Assembly: GCA_945869955.1 (NCBI GenBank)
Contig: CAMBQP010000005.1
Location: 1-59,254 of the forward strand
Source: Schlesneria paludicola DSM 18645
GTDB taxonomy: Bacteria; Planctomycetota; Planctomycetia; Planctomycetales; Planctomycetaceae
DNA: 59,254 nucleotides
Direction of reading: 5' to 3'
Positions 1 through 8,652 of this stretch are shown here, piece after piece; position 1 is the stretch's first letter; the number at the start of each line of letters is the position of its first letter. The translations under genes and the position numbers were made by a program. The notes beneath the pieces are model-generated. The model made no database searches. It saw only the letters and a list, made by a program, of their open reading frames with translations, and was not told the DNA's origin.

Positions 1-1134
1 CAACTTCCCGGTCTCCGTTTGTTCGAGGCGGCAACGCTCGCAATTTCACCCGGATCGTTGCTGTTCGCAATGATCGCGGTGCTGCTACTGAATTTTTCGG
101 ATGGGGTGGTGAATCGACTGTTTTCGCCTGATCAACGGCCACCTGTGACTGGACTGTTGTTCGGCTCCGTTTTCCCCAAAGTGTTCGGCTCTGTTTTCCC
201 CAAAGTTCCCGAGGTTCTTGAGGTTCTCGCACCCCTGAAGCCGTGTTTCGATCCCCTGCTGCGGCCCTGGTTCAGCATGACCGAGCCCACGACCACTCTG
301 CTGTTTGCTTATGGATCAGGTCGTCGGTTGAATGCTTTGATTCGCTTTCTGATTGCGACGGTAGTCTGGTCACTGTTCGGCACGATTCTTTGCCGACAAT
401 CCGCAACTCGTTTTGCGGGTCAGGACGAATCCAGCATTCGGCTGGCAATTCATTATGGGGTTGCTCGTTGGAAGGCGTCGTGTGCAGCCCCACTCATCCC
501 GTTGTTCACGGCCTTACTGCTGGGGTTGTTTGCCGCAATGTGGGGTTTTTTCGGCCGGCTCCCGATTCTGGGTTCCTGGTGGCTGACGTTGACCTCCCCT
601 TTCCTGGGGTTTCTTGGCCTGCTGATGGCGTTGCTTTTGCTGACTACGGCGCTCGGTTGGCCACTGATGGTTGCTGCCGTGGCGACCGATGATTGCGACA
701 GTTATGGAGGACTCAGTCGTGCCTGGAGCGGTCTCTTGAATCGCCCCTGGCATTTTCTCGCCTACGTGATCATGGCACTCATGATCGGCCTCATGCTGAT
801 GCTCGTGGCCCATCTGTTTGTCAGCACGGCAAGTTATTGTGGAGTCAGCAGCACCGCTCTCGGGAGTGGCACATCTCAGGCAAAGCTCGGGCTGATCAAG
901 CCACTTGCCCGCCTGATGAAACTGATGTTGGCTGGTGTTGGCGTCAGTTATTTCTGGTCTGCATCGACGATTCTCTTTCTCTTGTTGCGGCAGGAAATCG
1001 ATGGTCTCCCCCTGAATCATCTCGCTCGCGACATTGGCGATCGCCCCGTTCGCGATCCCCTCCCTGTGGTCGGAATTCCGGCGACAGACGCCGAGATCAA
1101 CTCGAACAACGGTTTAGGGACAAGCAACCCCTAA
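1..1134 (+). CDS. Multi-pass membrane protein, 5' end cut by window edge
   Basis: The frame is open from base 1, so the gene very probably begins upstream; the TTG at 19 is only the first possible start inside the window. About 377 codons remain. There are roughly six hydrophobic segments: one at the N-terminus, one near residue 110, two around 160-215, one near 255 and one near 310. I recognise no enzyme motif. The style (a polytopic protein whose 'LSRAWSGLLNRPWHFL'-like segment precedes a transmembrane helix) resembles conserved planctomycete membrane proteins of unknown function. A near-perfect 24-bp duplication lies inside the gene. recO follows on the same strand after 114 bp, so cotranscription is possible. 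Function unknown. Confidence 0.75.
   Translation, partial: QLPGLRLFEAATLAISPGSLLFAMIAVLLLNFSDGVVNRLFSPDQRPPVTGLLFGSVFPKVFGSVFPKVPEVLEVLAPLKPCFDPLLRPWFSMTEPTTTLLFAYGSGRRLNALIRFLIATVVWSLFGTILCRQSATRFAGQDESSIRLAIHYGVARWKASCAAPLIPLFTALLLGLFAAMWGFFGRLPILGSWWLTLTSPFLGFLGLLMALLLLTTALGWPLMVAAVATDDCDSYGGLSRAWSGLLNRPWHFLAYVIMALMIGLMLMLVAHLFVSTASYCGVSSTALGSGTSQAKLGLIKPLARLMKLMLAGVGVSYFWSASTILFLLLRQEIDGLPLNHLARDIGDRPVRDPLPVVGIPATDAEINSNNGLGTSNP
159..206 (+). repeat. 24-bp tandem duplication inside the membrane protein gene
   Basis: Two adjacent 24-base units (159-182 and 183-206) differ at one base. They encode a duplicated FGSVFPKV peptide, in frame. A 9-base near-repeat (GAGGTTCTT/C) follows directly. 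The duplicated peptide lies in a loop between hydrophobic segments. Confidence 0.9.
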
Positions 1135-1248
1135 CCCTCGATCAGGCGAATGGATCGATTCCCGCTGTGGGGAAAAGACTTTCCGTCATCCTGCCAGAAG
1201 ATCTGTCTTCCCGATTTTCGTTGGTCCTTTGTCCAGATTGAGTCTGCC

Positions 1249-1995
1249 ATGTCGAGTGAAAAATCGGAAGGTTTGATGCTGCGGGTCACCGACTTCAGCG
1301 AAACAAGCCGAATTGTCGTTGTTTTCACCCGAGAATTTGGCAAGATCGCGGCTTTGGCGAAGGGGGGACGCAGGCTGAAGGGACCATTTGAATCCGCTCT
1401 TGACCTTCTCTCGACTTGTCAGATAGTGTTCCTCCGTAAGAACACATCTGGACTGGATCTACTCACCGAAGCCAAACTCGTTACTCGATTTCATCCTCAA
1501 GAGCGGGATTTGTCTTCGCTGTACGCTGGCTATTATGTTGCTGAATTACTTTTAGGATTAACCGAAGACTACGACCCTCATCCAATTCTATATTCCGCAG
1601 CGCAGGAAGCACTCGAGATGTTTGGTGCTGTGGAAACCAAATTGCTGGGTGTTGTTCGCTTTGAATTGGTGTTACTGCGTGAACTCGGGCAACTCCCCGA
1701 TTTTGAGAACTGTGTGGCATGTGGAGCGGAACTGACAGAAAGTCGAACCTTTGGCTTTTGGCCTGCCGAAGGGGGTTTGATTTGTTCTGAATGTCAACGA
1801 GACGATCACAAGCCGATTTCGATTCATGCGGGAACTGCGGCGGTTTTGCGATTATTGTCGAGTGAAAGTGAACATGCCTGGAAGCGACTGAATCTCTCAC
1901 CAGGTCAGTTGAAAGAAGTGAAAACGGTGACGTCTGCTGCGATTTGCCATGCGATGGGCCAGCGCCCAAAAATGTTAAGATACCTCGATCACTAA
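1249..1995 (+). CDS. recO: DNA repair protein RecO
   Basis: RecO loads RecA onto SSB-coated single strands with RecR in the RecFOR recombination pathway; it is cytoplasmic. The N-terminal OB-fold region (residues 1-80) carries the typical start in which a short basic strand precedes SETSRIVVVFT. A four-cysteine zinc site is visible at C155, C158, C179 and C182. At 248 aa it matches the usual RecO length (about 240-260). The frame is open from an ATG at 1150, but the ATG at 1249 fits the family start, so I chose it. It lies between a membrane protein gene and the BamD-like gene, all on the plus strand. Confidence 0.93.
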   Translation: MSSEKSEGLMLRVTDFSETSRIVVVFTREFGKIAALAKGGRRLKGPFESALDLLSTCQIVFLRKNTSGLDLLTEAKLVTRFHPQERDLSSLYAGYYVAELLLGLTEDYDPHPILYSAAQEALEMFGAVETKLLGVVRFELVLLRELGQLPDFENCVACGAELTESRTFGFWPAEGGLICSECQRDDHKPISIHAGTAAVLRLLSSESEHAWKRLNLSPGQLKEVKTVTSAAICHAMGQRPKMLRYLDH

Positions 1996-2010
1996 ACCAG
2001 CCGACCGGCT

Positions 2011-3591
2011 GTGATTCGGTCACGGATGACCATGAGCAACACCAAATTCTCTCCGATTTATCGAGCACGCAACCCTTGGGTCTGCAGTGTTGTGTTGGTC
2101 ACTTGGCTGACCGGTTGTGCCACGCCCTGGGAAAAGTCAGCCCTGCTGAAGGACAATTTTCCCAAGATTGATCGCGTGCAGGGGCCGACCGAGCGTTCGC
2201 TCCGAAACTTCTTCAAACAGAAGCAGGATGACGAAAACGATCTTGCTAACAATACGCTTTCCGGGAAATCCTTGAAACCGATGGCGGGGACCGATGATTA
2301 TCTGGCGGCGACGGAACTTTATCAAGACGAAAGTTATCCTGCGGCACAAAAAGCCTTTAAGAAGGTTGCGAAAAAATATAAGAAGAGCGAAATTCGTGAA
2401 GATGCTTTGTTCATGGAGGCCGAGTCTGCCTGGAAACAAGATCATTACGCGAATGCACACGACATTTATGCAGTCCTGCTGAAAGAATACCCCTCGACAC
2501 GCCATCTGAACGTTGTGAGTGAACGGCTGTTTAAGATCGGTCGGGTCTGGCTCGATTTCCCGGAAGTGGCGAAGTTGGGCGAGATTCACCAAGTGAATTT
2601 TGACGAACCGAGTAAAAAGCTGCCGTCCGAAGAACCCCCGAAAATTCCAAAATCGAAACCGCTTTTTGTCCCCAATCTGAGCGATAAAAAAGAACCTTTA
2701 TTCGATACGCCGGGAAACGGAGTCTCCGCTCTTTCTGCCGTATGGATGAATGACCCGACCGGGCCACTCGCCGACGACGCCATGATGCTGGTCGCCAGCT
2801 ATCATGCTCGGAAAGGGAATTACATCGAAGCCGATCGCTTTTTTCAGATGTTGCGAGAAACGTTCCCTAATAGCCCTCATGTTCAAAATGCGTTCGTGCT
2901 GGGATCGCACGTCAAACTGATGTCTTATCAGGGACCCGACTACGAGAGCCGCACGCTCGACGAAGCCCAGAAACTGAAAGAGGCCACCATCCGCCTCTAC
3001 CCGAACCTGCCAGAGCAGGACCGAATGAAGGACGAGTTGGCACGGATCGAAGATTCCAAAGCCCTGATTATCTGGAGTCAAGTGAAGTTCTGGTTGCGAA
3101 AAGGGGATAAACGGGCTGCGGCGATCTATTGCCATCAGGTGATCAACAAATTTCCCAAGTCACAATATGCACCGATGGCTCGCGAGAAACTGGCACAATT
3201 GGGGCCAGAATATGCCAGCGGAGCCATCTTCCTGAATTCGGTCGATCCGAAAACGACCAGCATCCTCGACCCGTTGATCCCGAAGGATTTCTCCTTCAAA
3301 CTCAAAAATTCGCCCATGTTTGGCAATCCACGTGACGTGTCGAAGTCGAATTCAAGCTCCAACTCAAAATCGACTGGTAAGTCTGAACCCCTACCGCCGA
3401 ATCGCAAAAGCGATCCGTTTGAAGAGGATGCCAGTCCCCCGGTCGATGTCGATCCTCGCGAGGAATCGCCAGCACCTCCATCCAAACGCAAACCAAGTTG
3501 GTCTGATAATGGTCCCGATCGGCTTCCACCTGGCTCTGAGTCTGAAGCGAAACAGATTAACCCTGTGACACCCGGACGTGCCCGCCTTTGA
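2011..3591 (+). CDS. TPR outer-membrane lipoprotein, BamD/YfiO-like
   Basis: The N-terminus has a short basic stretch, a hydrophobic core and a lipobox ending LTGC (Cys36 from the GTG at 2011), predicting a lipoprotein. TPR-like helices follow at about residues 85-170 (tandem motifs rich in A, Y and K, including YPAAQKAFKKVAKKYKKSE) and again at 235-400. This matches the BamD/YfiO type that scaffolds beta-barrel insertion in the outer membrane. The last 100 residues are a Ser/Pro/Lys-rich tail absent from classical BamD, and at 526 aa the protein is about twice the usual BamD length. Starts at 2026 or 2032 (ATG) are equally possible. The LptE-like gene follows after 18 bp, so the two probably form an operon. 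A BamD role is inferred; another TPR lipoprotein role is possible. Confidence 0.75.
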   Translation: MIRSRMTMSNTKFSPIYRARNPWVCSVVLVTWLTGCATPWEKSALLKDNFPKIDRVQGPTERSLRNFFKQKQDDENDLANNTLSGKSLKPMAGTDDYLAATELYQDESYPAAQKAFKKVAKKYKKSEIREDALFMEAESAWKQDHYANAHDIYAVLLKEYPSTRHLNVVSERLFKIGRVWLDFPEVAKLGEIHQVNFDEPSKKLPSEEPPKIPKSKPLFVPNLSDKKEPLFDTPGNGVSALSAVWMNDPTGPLADDAMMLVASYHARKGNYIEADRFFQMLRETFPNSPHVQNAFVLGSHVKLMSYQGPDYESRTLDEAQKLKEATIRLYPNLPEQDRMKDELARIEDSKALIIWSQVKFWLRKGDKRAAAIYCHQVINKFPKSQYAPMAREKLAQLGPEYASGAIFLNSVDPKTTSILDPLIPKDFSFKLKNSPMFGNPRDVSKSNSSSNSKSTGKSEPLPPNRKSDPFEEDASPPVDVDPREESPAPPSKRKPSWSDNGPDRLPPGSESEAKQINPVTPGRARL

Positions 3592-3609
3592 TGATCGCGA
3601 ATTTCTGAG

Positions 3610-4278
3610 ATGAATATCGAACTCGAATTTCCTCCCGATCACCAGTCGCTTCCTCATCAGGCGACACGGTCCGCGTACGAACCCACGGTTCCACAGCAGG
3701 TGGGGCAAATCGAGCTGTCGTTGGCGGTGCCTCGAACGATACTCGCTCAGAAATTTTCCTTAAAAATTCCGCGATGGGGACTCGCCCTGCTGATTCTGGC
3801 ATGCACAATCATTGGTTGTGGTTACACCGTCGGAACCGATTTCCGGCAGGACATTAAAACTGTTGCGATCCCGATTTTTGAAAATGAAACCAATCGCCGC
3901 GGGATCGAGTTTCAGTTGACCGAGGCGGTCCAGAAAGAAGTGACGAAACGCTCGCAATTCCGACTGGCCAAAGGACTGGAAGCCGATACACGATTAACGG
4001 GAAAAATTGTCGGCTTTCGCAAAGATGTCCTGGGAGAGACGGCCCAGGATGACCCGCGGGAATTACAATTCTCGCTGATGGTCAGGGTTCGTTGGGAAGA
4101 TCTTCGCACCGGCACCTTGCTTGCCGAGCAAGAGTTACCCTTATCACCCGATGCAATTCCCATGAGCGTACAAGCGGAATTCTCTCCCGAATTAGGGCAA
4201 TCACTCGCGACCGCCATGGATGATGCTCTGCACTCGATGGCCCGAAAGATCGTGAATTTGATGGAAACACCGTGGTAA
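3610..4278 (+). CDS. LptE-like LPS-assembly lipoprotein
   Basis: After a lipobox (IIGC, Cys70) the sequence continues GYTVGTDFRQDIKTVAIPIF, the typical opening of the LptE family (LPS-assembly lipoprotein, Pfam 'Lipopolysaccharide-assembly'). LptE plugs the LptD outer-membrane translocon. The mature part of about 150 aa fits the family. The annotated ATG puts about 50 polar residues before the signal peptide, which is odd. TTG at 3721 or GTG at 3727 would give a normal signal peptide and may be the real start. The pairing with a BamD-like lipoprotein 18 bp upstream supports an outer-membrane biogenesis role. Family fairly sure; exact role inferred. Confidence 0.78.
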   Translation: MNIELEFPPDHQSLPHQATRSAYEPTVPQQVGQIELSLAVPRTILAQKFSLKIPRWGLALLILACTIIGCGYTVGTDFRQDIKTVAIPIFENETNRRGIEFQLTEAVQKEVTKRSQFRLAKGLEADTRLTGKIVGFRKDVLGETAQDDPRELQFSLMVRVRWEDLRTGTLLAEQELPLSPDAIPMSVQAEFSPELGQSLATAMDDALHSMARKIVNLMETPW

Positions 4279-4337
4279 CCACGTTGCGATGTTCTCGTCC
4301 ACGATACGGTTTGTCGCAGGTCGGCCCATGGATCTGG

Positions 4338-4367
4338 GGTCACGGAGATTGTCGGTCACGGAGATTG
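4338..4367 (+). repeat. 14-bp direct repeat, period 16
   Basis: GGTCACGGAGATTG occurs at 4338-4351 and again at 4354-4367. It lies in the 188-bp gap between the convergent LptE-like and prmC genes, where I see no other feature. Confidence 0.85.
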
Positions 4368-4466
4368 GGGGTTACCCTCCCGGCAGAGCAAATCTGTCGG
4401 ACAGGATGTCGCTCGGTTCTACCAGAATCGCAATCCAGAAGAGACGATCGCTCGATCAGCATGAAT

Positions 4467-5408
4467 TCAGTGAGGCGATCCAACCGATCGAAATCTGGCA
4501 CGCAGCACCCGTGGACGATGCGCCAGATCTTTGCAAATTGTAATCTCGTCATAACCGCCGTGTTCGATCAGCATCGTTTTTAACGAGTCGGCCTGCTCAG
4601 GCGTGAACTCGAGCAACAACATTCCCTGAGGAGCTGCGTATTGAGGTGCTGACTGGATAATTCGCCGCAGCAGACTCAGTCCATCCGCTCCTCCATCCAG
4701 TGCCAGTCGAGGTTCGTGCTGCGAGACTTCGGCCTCGAGCAGGTCAATCTCGGCTGTAGGAATATAAGGGGGATTCCCTGCGATCACATCAAACGTGGCA
4801 CCCTGCGGAATTTTGGTGAAGAGGTCCGATTCGAGGATTTCAACGCGATCGGCGAGATCGTGTCGAGCGACGTTTTCGTGGGCGATCGCGATCGCGGCGG
4901 GGCTAATATCGGTTGCCGTGACTTTCGCGGCTTTCGCGTTTTTTGCCACAGCCACCGCAACACATCCCGAACCGGTACACAAATCGAGTACTTGGGGTGC
5001 GGCGAGCCCCTTGATGCGGTCAAGGACATTCATCACCAGTGTTTCGGTATCCGGTCTTGGTATCAAGACATCTCGAGTCACGCGAAAACTGAGGCTGAAA
5101 AATTCTCGCACCCCGACGAGATAGGCGACCGGTTCAGCCTTAATCCGGCGTTGAACCAGTTCGCGCATCATCCCCCGGACTTCGTCATTGAGCGGTTCGT
5201 TAAACTGCGTATAAAGTTGGATACGCTGACAACCCCGGGCATGAGACAACAGAATTTCTGCGTCGAGGCGGGGGGTGTCACTGCCATGTTTTTTGAGATG
5301 GCTCGTCGTCCATTCCAGCACTCGACGAACTGTCCATGGTTCATCAGTCGCTTTCGGAGATTCAGCAGAAGAAGGCTCGGTCACGAGTGGAATCCCATTA
5401 GAAATCAT
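4467..5408 (-). CDS. prmC: Peptide chain release factor N5-glutamine methyltransferase PrmC (HemK)
   Basis: PrmC uses S-adenosylmethionine to methylate the glutamine of the GGQ motif in RF1 and RF2, which improves peptide release. Visible are the N-terminal helical domain (residues 25-95), the RPDTE motif (118-122), the SAM-binding loop DLCTGSGC (142-149) and the catalytic NPPY (212-215), which together define the family. The frame opens at 5498, but the ATG at 5408 gives 313 aa, closer to the family length of about 280-300. It lies downstream of prfA, which encodes its substrate, on the same strand; the rpmE-prfA-prmC order is a common bacterial arrangement. Confidence 0.95.
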   Translation of the reverse strand: MISNGIPLVTEPSSAESPKATDEPWTVRRVLEWTTSHLKKHGSDTPRLDAEILLSHARGCQRIQLYTQFNEPLNDEVRGMMRELVQRRIKAEPVAYLVGVREFFSLSFRVTRDVLIPRPDTETLVMNVLDRIKGLAAPQVLDLCTGSGCVAVAVAKNAKAAKVTATDISPAAIAIAHENVARHDLADRVEILESDLFTKIPQGATFDVIAGNPPYIPTAEIDLLEAEVSQHEPRLALDGGADGLSLLRRIIQSAPQYAAPQGMLLLEFTPEQADSLKTMLIEHGGYDEITICKDLAHRPRVLRARFRSVGSPH

Positions 5409-5561
5409 CAGATCGGTCCAGATGCAGAGGCTCGCTTCCTCTTTTTGTACCGCAAACGGCCTGTACGATAAACGAACCGGGGTGCGAACGAATTTCATCG
5501 AATCAACACGAAGGCCATCAGTTCGATTGAGGGCTTATTCCTCTCGTATCGCCTGTGACAC

Positions 5562-6647
5562 TCAGACCAGCGCGTTGCCCCCCCGCAGGCGCTCCTCACG
5601 ATCGAATTGCACTAACGCTCCGACAACCTCGTCGAGATCACCCTGGATAATCTGGTCCAGCTTGTGGAGTGTCAGATTGATTCGGTGGTCGGTCAAACGA
5701 TTTTGCGGAAAATTATAGGTCCGGATTCGCTCACTTCGATCTCCCGAACCAATCAGCGTCCGTCGCTGTGACGCCCGTTCCTTATCGAGAGTTGCCTGGC
5801 GATGCTCCATCAACCGGCTCCGCAAGACCCGCATCGCTTTTGCTTTATTTTTATGTTGGCTTTTTTCGTCCTGGATGCGAACGACGATTCCCGAGGGGAT
5901 ATGGGTGATTCGGACTGCAGATTCCGTTTTATTCACTTTTTGACCACCAGGACCACCGGCACGCATGGTGTCAATCTGCAGATCTTCATCCCGGATTTCG
6001 ACATCAATATCCGTTGCTTCCGGCATGACTGCGACGGTCGCGGCACTGGTATGAACCCGCCCTTGGGTCTCTGTTTCGGGGACGCGTTGTACGCGATGCC
6101 CGCCACTTTCAAATTGCAGTTGATGAAACGCCGCCTCGCCGGTGATCGACAACACGACTTCTTTCATTCCCCCGAGTTCGTTGGCAGAAAGTTCGAGCAC
6201 TTCGAATTTCCAGCCTCGCTTTTCGACAAATTTTGTGTACATGTCGAAAAGGTCTCGAGCAAATAATGACGCTTCGTCCCCCCCGGTCCCCGCACGGATT
6301 TCCATGATCAAACTACCACGGGTCAAAGAATCTCCCGCAGTCACCATGTCTTCCAGATCGGTCCTGAGCGAATCATATCGCGTCTGGAGATCGGCCAGTT
6401 CACCTTGGGCGTATTCTCTCGTTTCGGCGTCGTCTGCCGATTCGATCATTTCCCTGACAGCAATGAGGTCTGCTTCGAGCTGATTAAATTCGCGGATGGA
6501 ACGAGCAATTTTCGCCAGTCCGCCATGCTCACGCTGGCAACCCAACATCTTGGTGGTATCAGCAAGAATATCAGGATCCTGGAGCTGTTGTTCGAGCTCT
6601 TCGTAACGAATCAGCTTGGTCTGTAACGTGGGAAACATGGGCGCCAT
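5562..6647 (-). CDS. prfA: Peptide chain release factor 1
   Basis: RF1 recognises UAA and UAG and triggers hydrolysis of peptidyl-tRNA. The stop-codon recognition tripeptide is present as P-E-T (residues 190-192, within [10 protein letters not shown]), an RF1-type P-x-T. The catalytic GGQ is at 234-236 in a [10 protein letters not shown] context. An ATG at 6647 gives 361 aa, the normal RF1 length; an in-frame ATG at 6638 is also possible, and the open frame to 6695 is probably not translated. The 213 bp between rpmE and this gene hold no other recognisable feature. Confidence 0.96.
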   Translation of the reverse strand: MAPMFPTLQTKLIRYEELEQQLQDPDILADTTKMLGCQREHGGLAKIARSIREFNQLEADLIAVREMIESADDAETREYAQGELADLQTRYDSLRTDLEDMVTAGDSLTRGSLIMEIRAGTGGDEASLFARDLFDMYTKFVEKRGWKFEVLELSANELGGMKEVVLSITGEAAFHQLQFESGGHRVQRVPETETQGRVHTSAATVAVMPEATDIDVEIRDEDLQIDTMRAGGPGGQKVNKTESAVRITHIPSGIVVRIQDEKSQHKNKAKAMRVLRSRLMEHRQATLDKERASQRRTLIGSGDRSERIRTYNFPQNRLTDHRINLTLHKLDQIIQGDLDEVVGALVQFDREERLRGGNALV

Positions 6648-6908
6648 GCGATGGAATAACGTGCTGAACTTGATACGCCACCGGGGAAAGAACAACCGAC
6701 CGCTGGAAACGAAAAACCGCTGCAGGACAGCGGCGATTCGCTTGCCAATTCAGAATGAGATGTCCTCAATCAACGGCAACCACACTGCACGAGAGCGCGG
6801 AGCACCGAGATCTTTCCCCGCTGCGAAACCGAACAAAACTCTGCCCGAACGAGCTTCCCAAGTGATTACCGGAGAAGCCCGCACCGCACGATACAGCCAC
6901 GAAGGGGA

Positions 6909-7190
6909 CTAACCCTTGGGTGTCTCTTCGGTCGCGACCTCTTCTTTTTTACCCCAATTGTATTTTCGCTGAAATTTCTCGACCCGACCCGCGGCATCGA
7001 TAAACTTTTGCTTACCCGTAAAGAAGGGATGCGAAGCCGAACTGATGTCAACAGTGACCAGTGGCAGCGTACGCCCTTCGAATTCAACCGTTTTTTGCGT
7101 TTTGATCGTCGATCCAATCAGGAACTGGACTCCTGTCGACGTATCCTGGAACACAACATCTCGGTATTCGGGGTGAATGCCCTCTTTCAT
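6909..7190 (-). CDS. rpmE2: 50S ribosomal protein L31, type B
   Basis: [20 protein letters not shown] is the classical start of bL31 proteins of the zinc-independent (C-minus, YkgM/RpmE2) type. The zinc-binding CxxC cysteines of the other type are absent. The middle ([18 protein letters not shown]) also matches. The open frame begins six codons earlier, but the ATG at 7190 fits the family start and gives 93 aa. The C-terminal tail ([13 protein letters not shown]) is slightly longer than usual and acidic. It is probably first in the rpmE-prfA-prmC group. Divergent from the DtxR-type gene. Confidence 0.94.
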   Translation of the reverse strand: MKEGIHPEYRDVVFQDTSTGVQFLIGSTIKTQKTVEFEGRTLPLVTVDISSASHPFFTGKQKFIDAAGRVEKFQRKYNWGKKEEVATEETPKG

Positions 7191-7480
7191 GATCCAACTA
7201 CCCTGCAAAGTGCCTACGGCCAGATGCTGAGTTCAGCACCCGCTGGCCTGATTGTTCAGCCAATAAAAACTGGACCAAGGCCATGCACCTTGCTCCCAAC
7301 GCGACTCGGAAGTGTAAGACTTAGAGGCCGCAGTCGCAAGGCTTTTCGATGCAATTGTCGCCCCCCTTTAAAAATGTCCCGGTTTATTCGACAATCACCG
7401 GCATCGTTTTCCAGATTTCCGCAAAGATTTCGGTGGCATTGTCTCACCCTTCCCTTCTTTTTTCGGTCGAAGCAGGCGCT

Positions 7481-8146
7481 ATGACAACCTTGACGGTCGA
7501 GAATTATCTGAAAATGACCCTGCTGACCGGCCTGAAAACCGGTTCCGAATGGGTGACAACCGGGCAATTGGCGATGGCGATGTCCGTTGCCCCTGGTACC
7601 GTCACGTCGATGTTAAAGACGTTGTCCGAGACTGGACATGCTGATTATCGCCCTTATGAGGGGGTTCGGTTAACCGCATCGGGTCGCGAAGTCGCCCTGC
7701 GCATCTTGCGTCGACACCGGCTGATTGAGCTGTTTTTGGTGAAAACACTGAATCTCGACTGGGATCAGGTCCATGAAGAGGCGGAAAATATGGAACATTC
7801 CGTCAGTGACGATCTGGTTGATCGCATGGATGAATTTCTGGGGCGACCGGTCGCAGACCCACATGGAGACCCAATTCCTTCTGCAGATGGTGCGATGCGG
7901 GGAAATTCGGAACGGGCAATTCCGCTCGCCAGTGTTCCTTCCGGGTCGCGGATTCGGATCGTTCGAGTCACCGATCAGGAGGGGGAGTTTTTACGTTTTT
8001 TGCGAGAATCGGGTTTCTCGCTGCAAAAGGAATGTCAGGTCGTTTACAACCGGCCTGAGGCGGGGATTGTGACAACCGAAATTGATGGTCGCCACGTCAC
8101 ATTAGGGCACCCCGCCGCACAACAGTTACTGGTGGAAATCATTTGA
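7481..8146 (+). CDS. DtxR/MntR-family metal-dependent transcriptional regulator
   Basis: Binds operator DNA when loaded with Fe(II) or Mn(II). The winged helix-turn-helix covers residues 5-65 (TTGQLAMAMSVAPGTVTSML). The dimerisation and metal-binding domain shows the family pattern HRLIELFL (79-86), HEEAENMEH (98-106) and DPHGDPIP (126-133). A FeoA/SH3-like domain occupies about 145-220. At 221 aa it is a standard three-domain member. The ATG at 7481 fits the family start; the open frame extends back to 7349. No metal transporter is adjacent, so whether it senses iron or manganese cannot be told here. Confidence 0.92.
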   Translation: MTTLTVENYLKMTLLTGLKTGSEWVTTGQLAMAMSVAPGTVTSMLKTLSETGHADYRPYEGVRLTASGREVALRILRRHRLIELFLVKTLNLDWDQVHEEAENMEHSVSDDLVDRMDEFLGRPVADPHGDPIPSADGAMRGNSERAIPLASVPSGSRIRIVRVTDQEGEFLRFLRESGFSLQKECQVVYNRPEAGIVTTEIDGRHVTLGHPAAQQLLVEII

Positions 8147-8197
8147 AATCACGCGCAGTACAACACCCCTTTTTTGACCGAGGATCGAGGTGCATTC

Positions 8198-8521
8198 ATG
8201 GCTCTGTTCGAGATTGAAACCGACGCTCACATTATGATTGCCTGGGCGGATAGCCAAGCCGAAGCCGAAGCGATCACTCGAGCCAATTACCCGGAGGATC
8301 AGATTAAGCGAATCGCTCGACGTCCACATGATGTTTGGGTCATTTCCAAGCGATTGCTGGGGATTGAAGGGACGGGCGAGCCGTGCGATCAAGCCAGAAA
8401 ATGTCTCGCGCGATCGCAAGGGGACAAGGTTCACGCGATTCGACTGTATATGCAGGATACAGGCGCTGATCTGCATGAAGCCCAGCGGATGATTGAAACG
8501 AATATGTCGCTGGGTTGGTAA
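8198..8521 (+). CDS. Small conserved protein with a bL12-CTD-like segment
   Basis: 107 aa, starting at an ATG preceded by GAGG about nine bases upstream. I do not recognise a named family. The N-terminal half is an alpha/beta stretch (FEIETDAHIMIAWADSQAEA). The C-terminal part (KVHAIRLYMQDTGADLHEAQ) resembles the ribosomal L7/L12 C-terminal helix-turn-helix pattern K-x2-AI-x5-TG-x2-L-x2-A, also found in short stand-alone proteins. It is 51 bp downstream of the DtxR-type gene, and a strong hairpin terminator follows. No function is assigned. Confidence 0.7.
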   Translation: MALFEIETDAHIMIAWADSQAEAEAITRANYPEDQIKRIARRPHDVWVISKRLLGIEGTGEPCDQARKCLARSQGDKVHAIRLYMQDTGADLHEAQRMIETNMSLGW

Positions 8522-8587
8522 CCCCGGGATCCGATCAATTCGTGATCTGATAAATCCGGGAACCAATCAATCATCCTTGGTTAAGAC

Positions 8588-8630
8588 AAGCGAGTCGAGC
8601 GATTCATCCAGGGAATCACTCGACTCGCTT
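8588..8630. terminator. Bidirectional hairpin terminator between convergent genes
   Basis: 17-base arms (8588-8604 and 8614-8630) pair with one mismatch around a 9-base loop. The right arm is followed by TCATTTT on the plus strand. The hairpin lies exactly between the convergent genes ending at 8521 (+) and 8653 (-), so it probably ends both transcripts. Confidence 0.85.
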
Positions 8631-8652
8631 TCATTTTCAGCTCAAGGGACGA

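Noticed and set aside
243-1020. Two open frames (plus 243-692, minus 514-1020) overlapping the first membrane gene
   Set aside because: Both lie wholly within the hydrophobic coding frame and have no family features; shadows.
6616-6912. 98-codon plus-strand frame between prfA and rpmE
   Set aside because: It overlaps the prfA start, has no ribosome site and no protein-like pattern.
7008-7484. 158-codon plus-strand frame across rpmE
   Set aside because: Antisense shadow of rpmE that runs into the DtxR promoter region.
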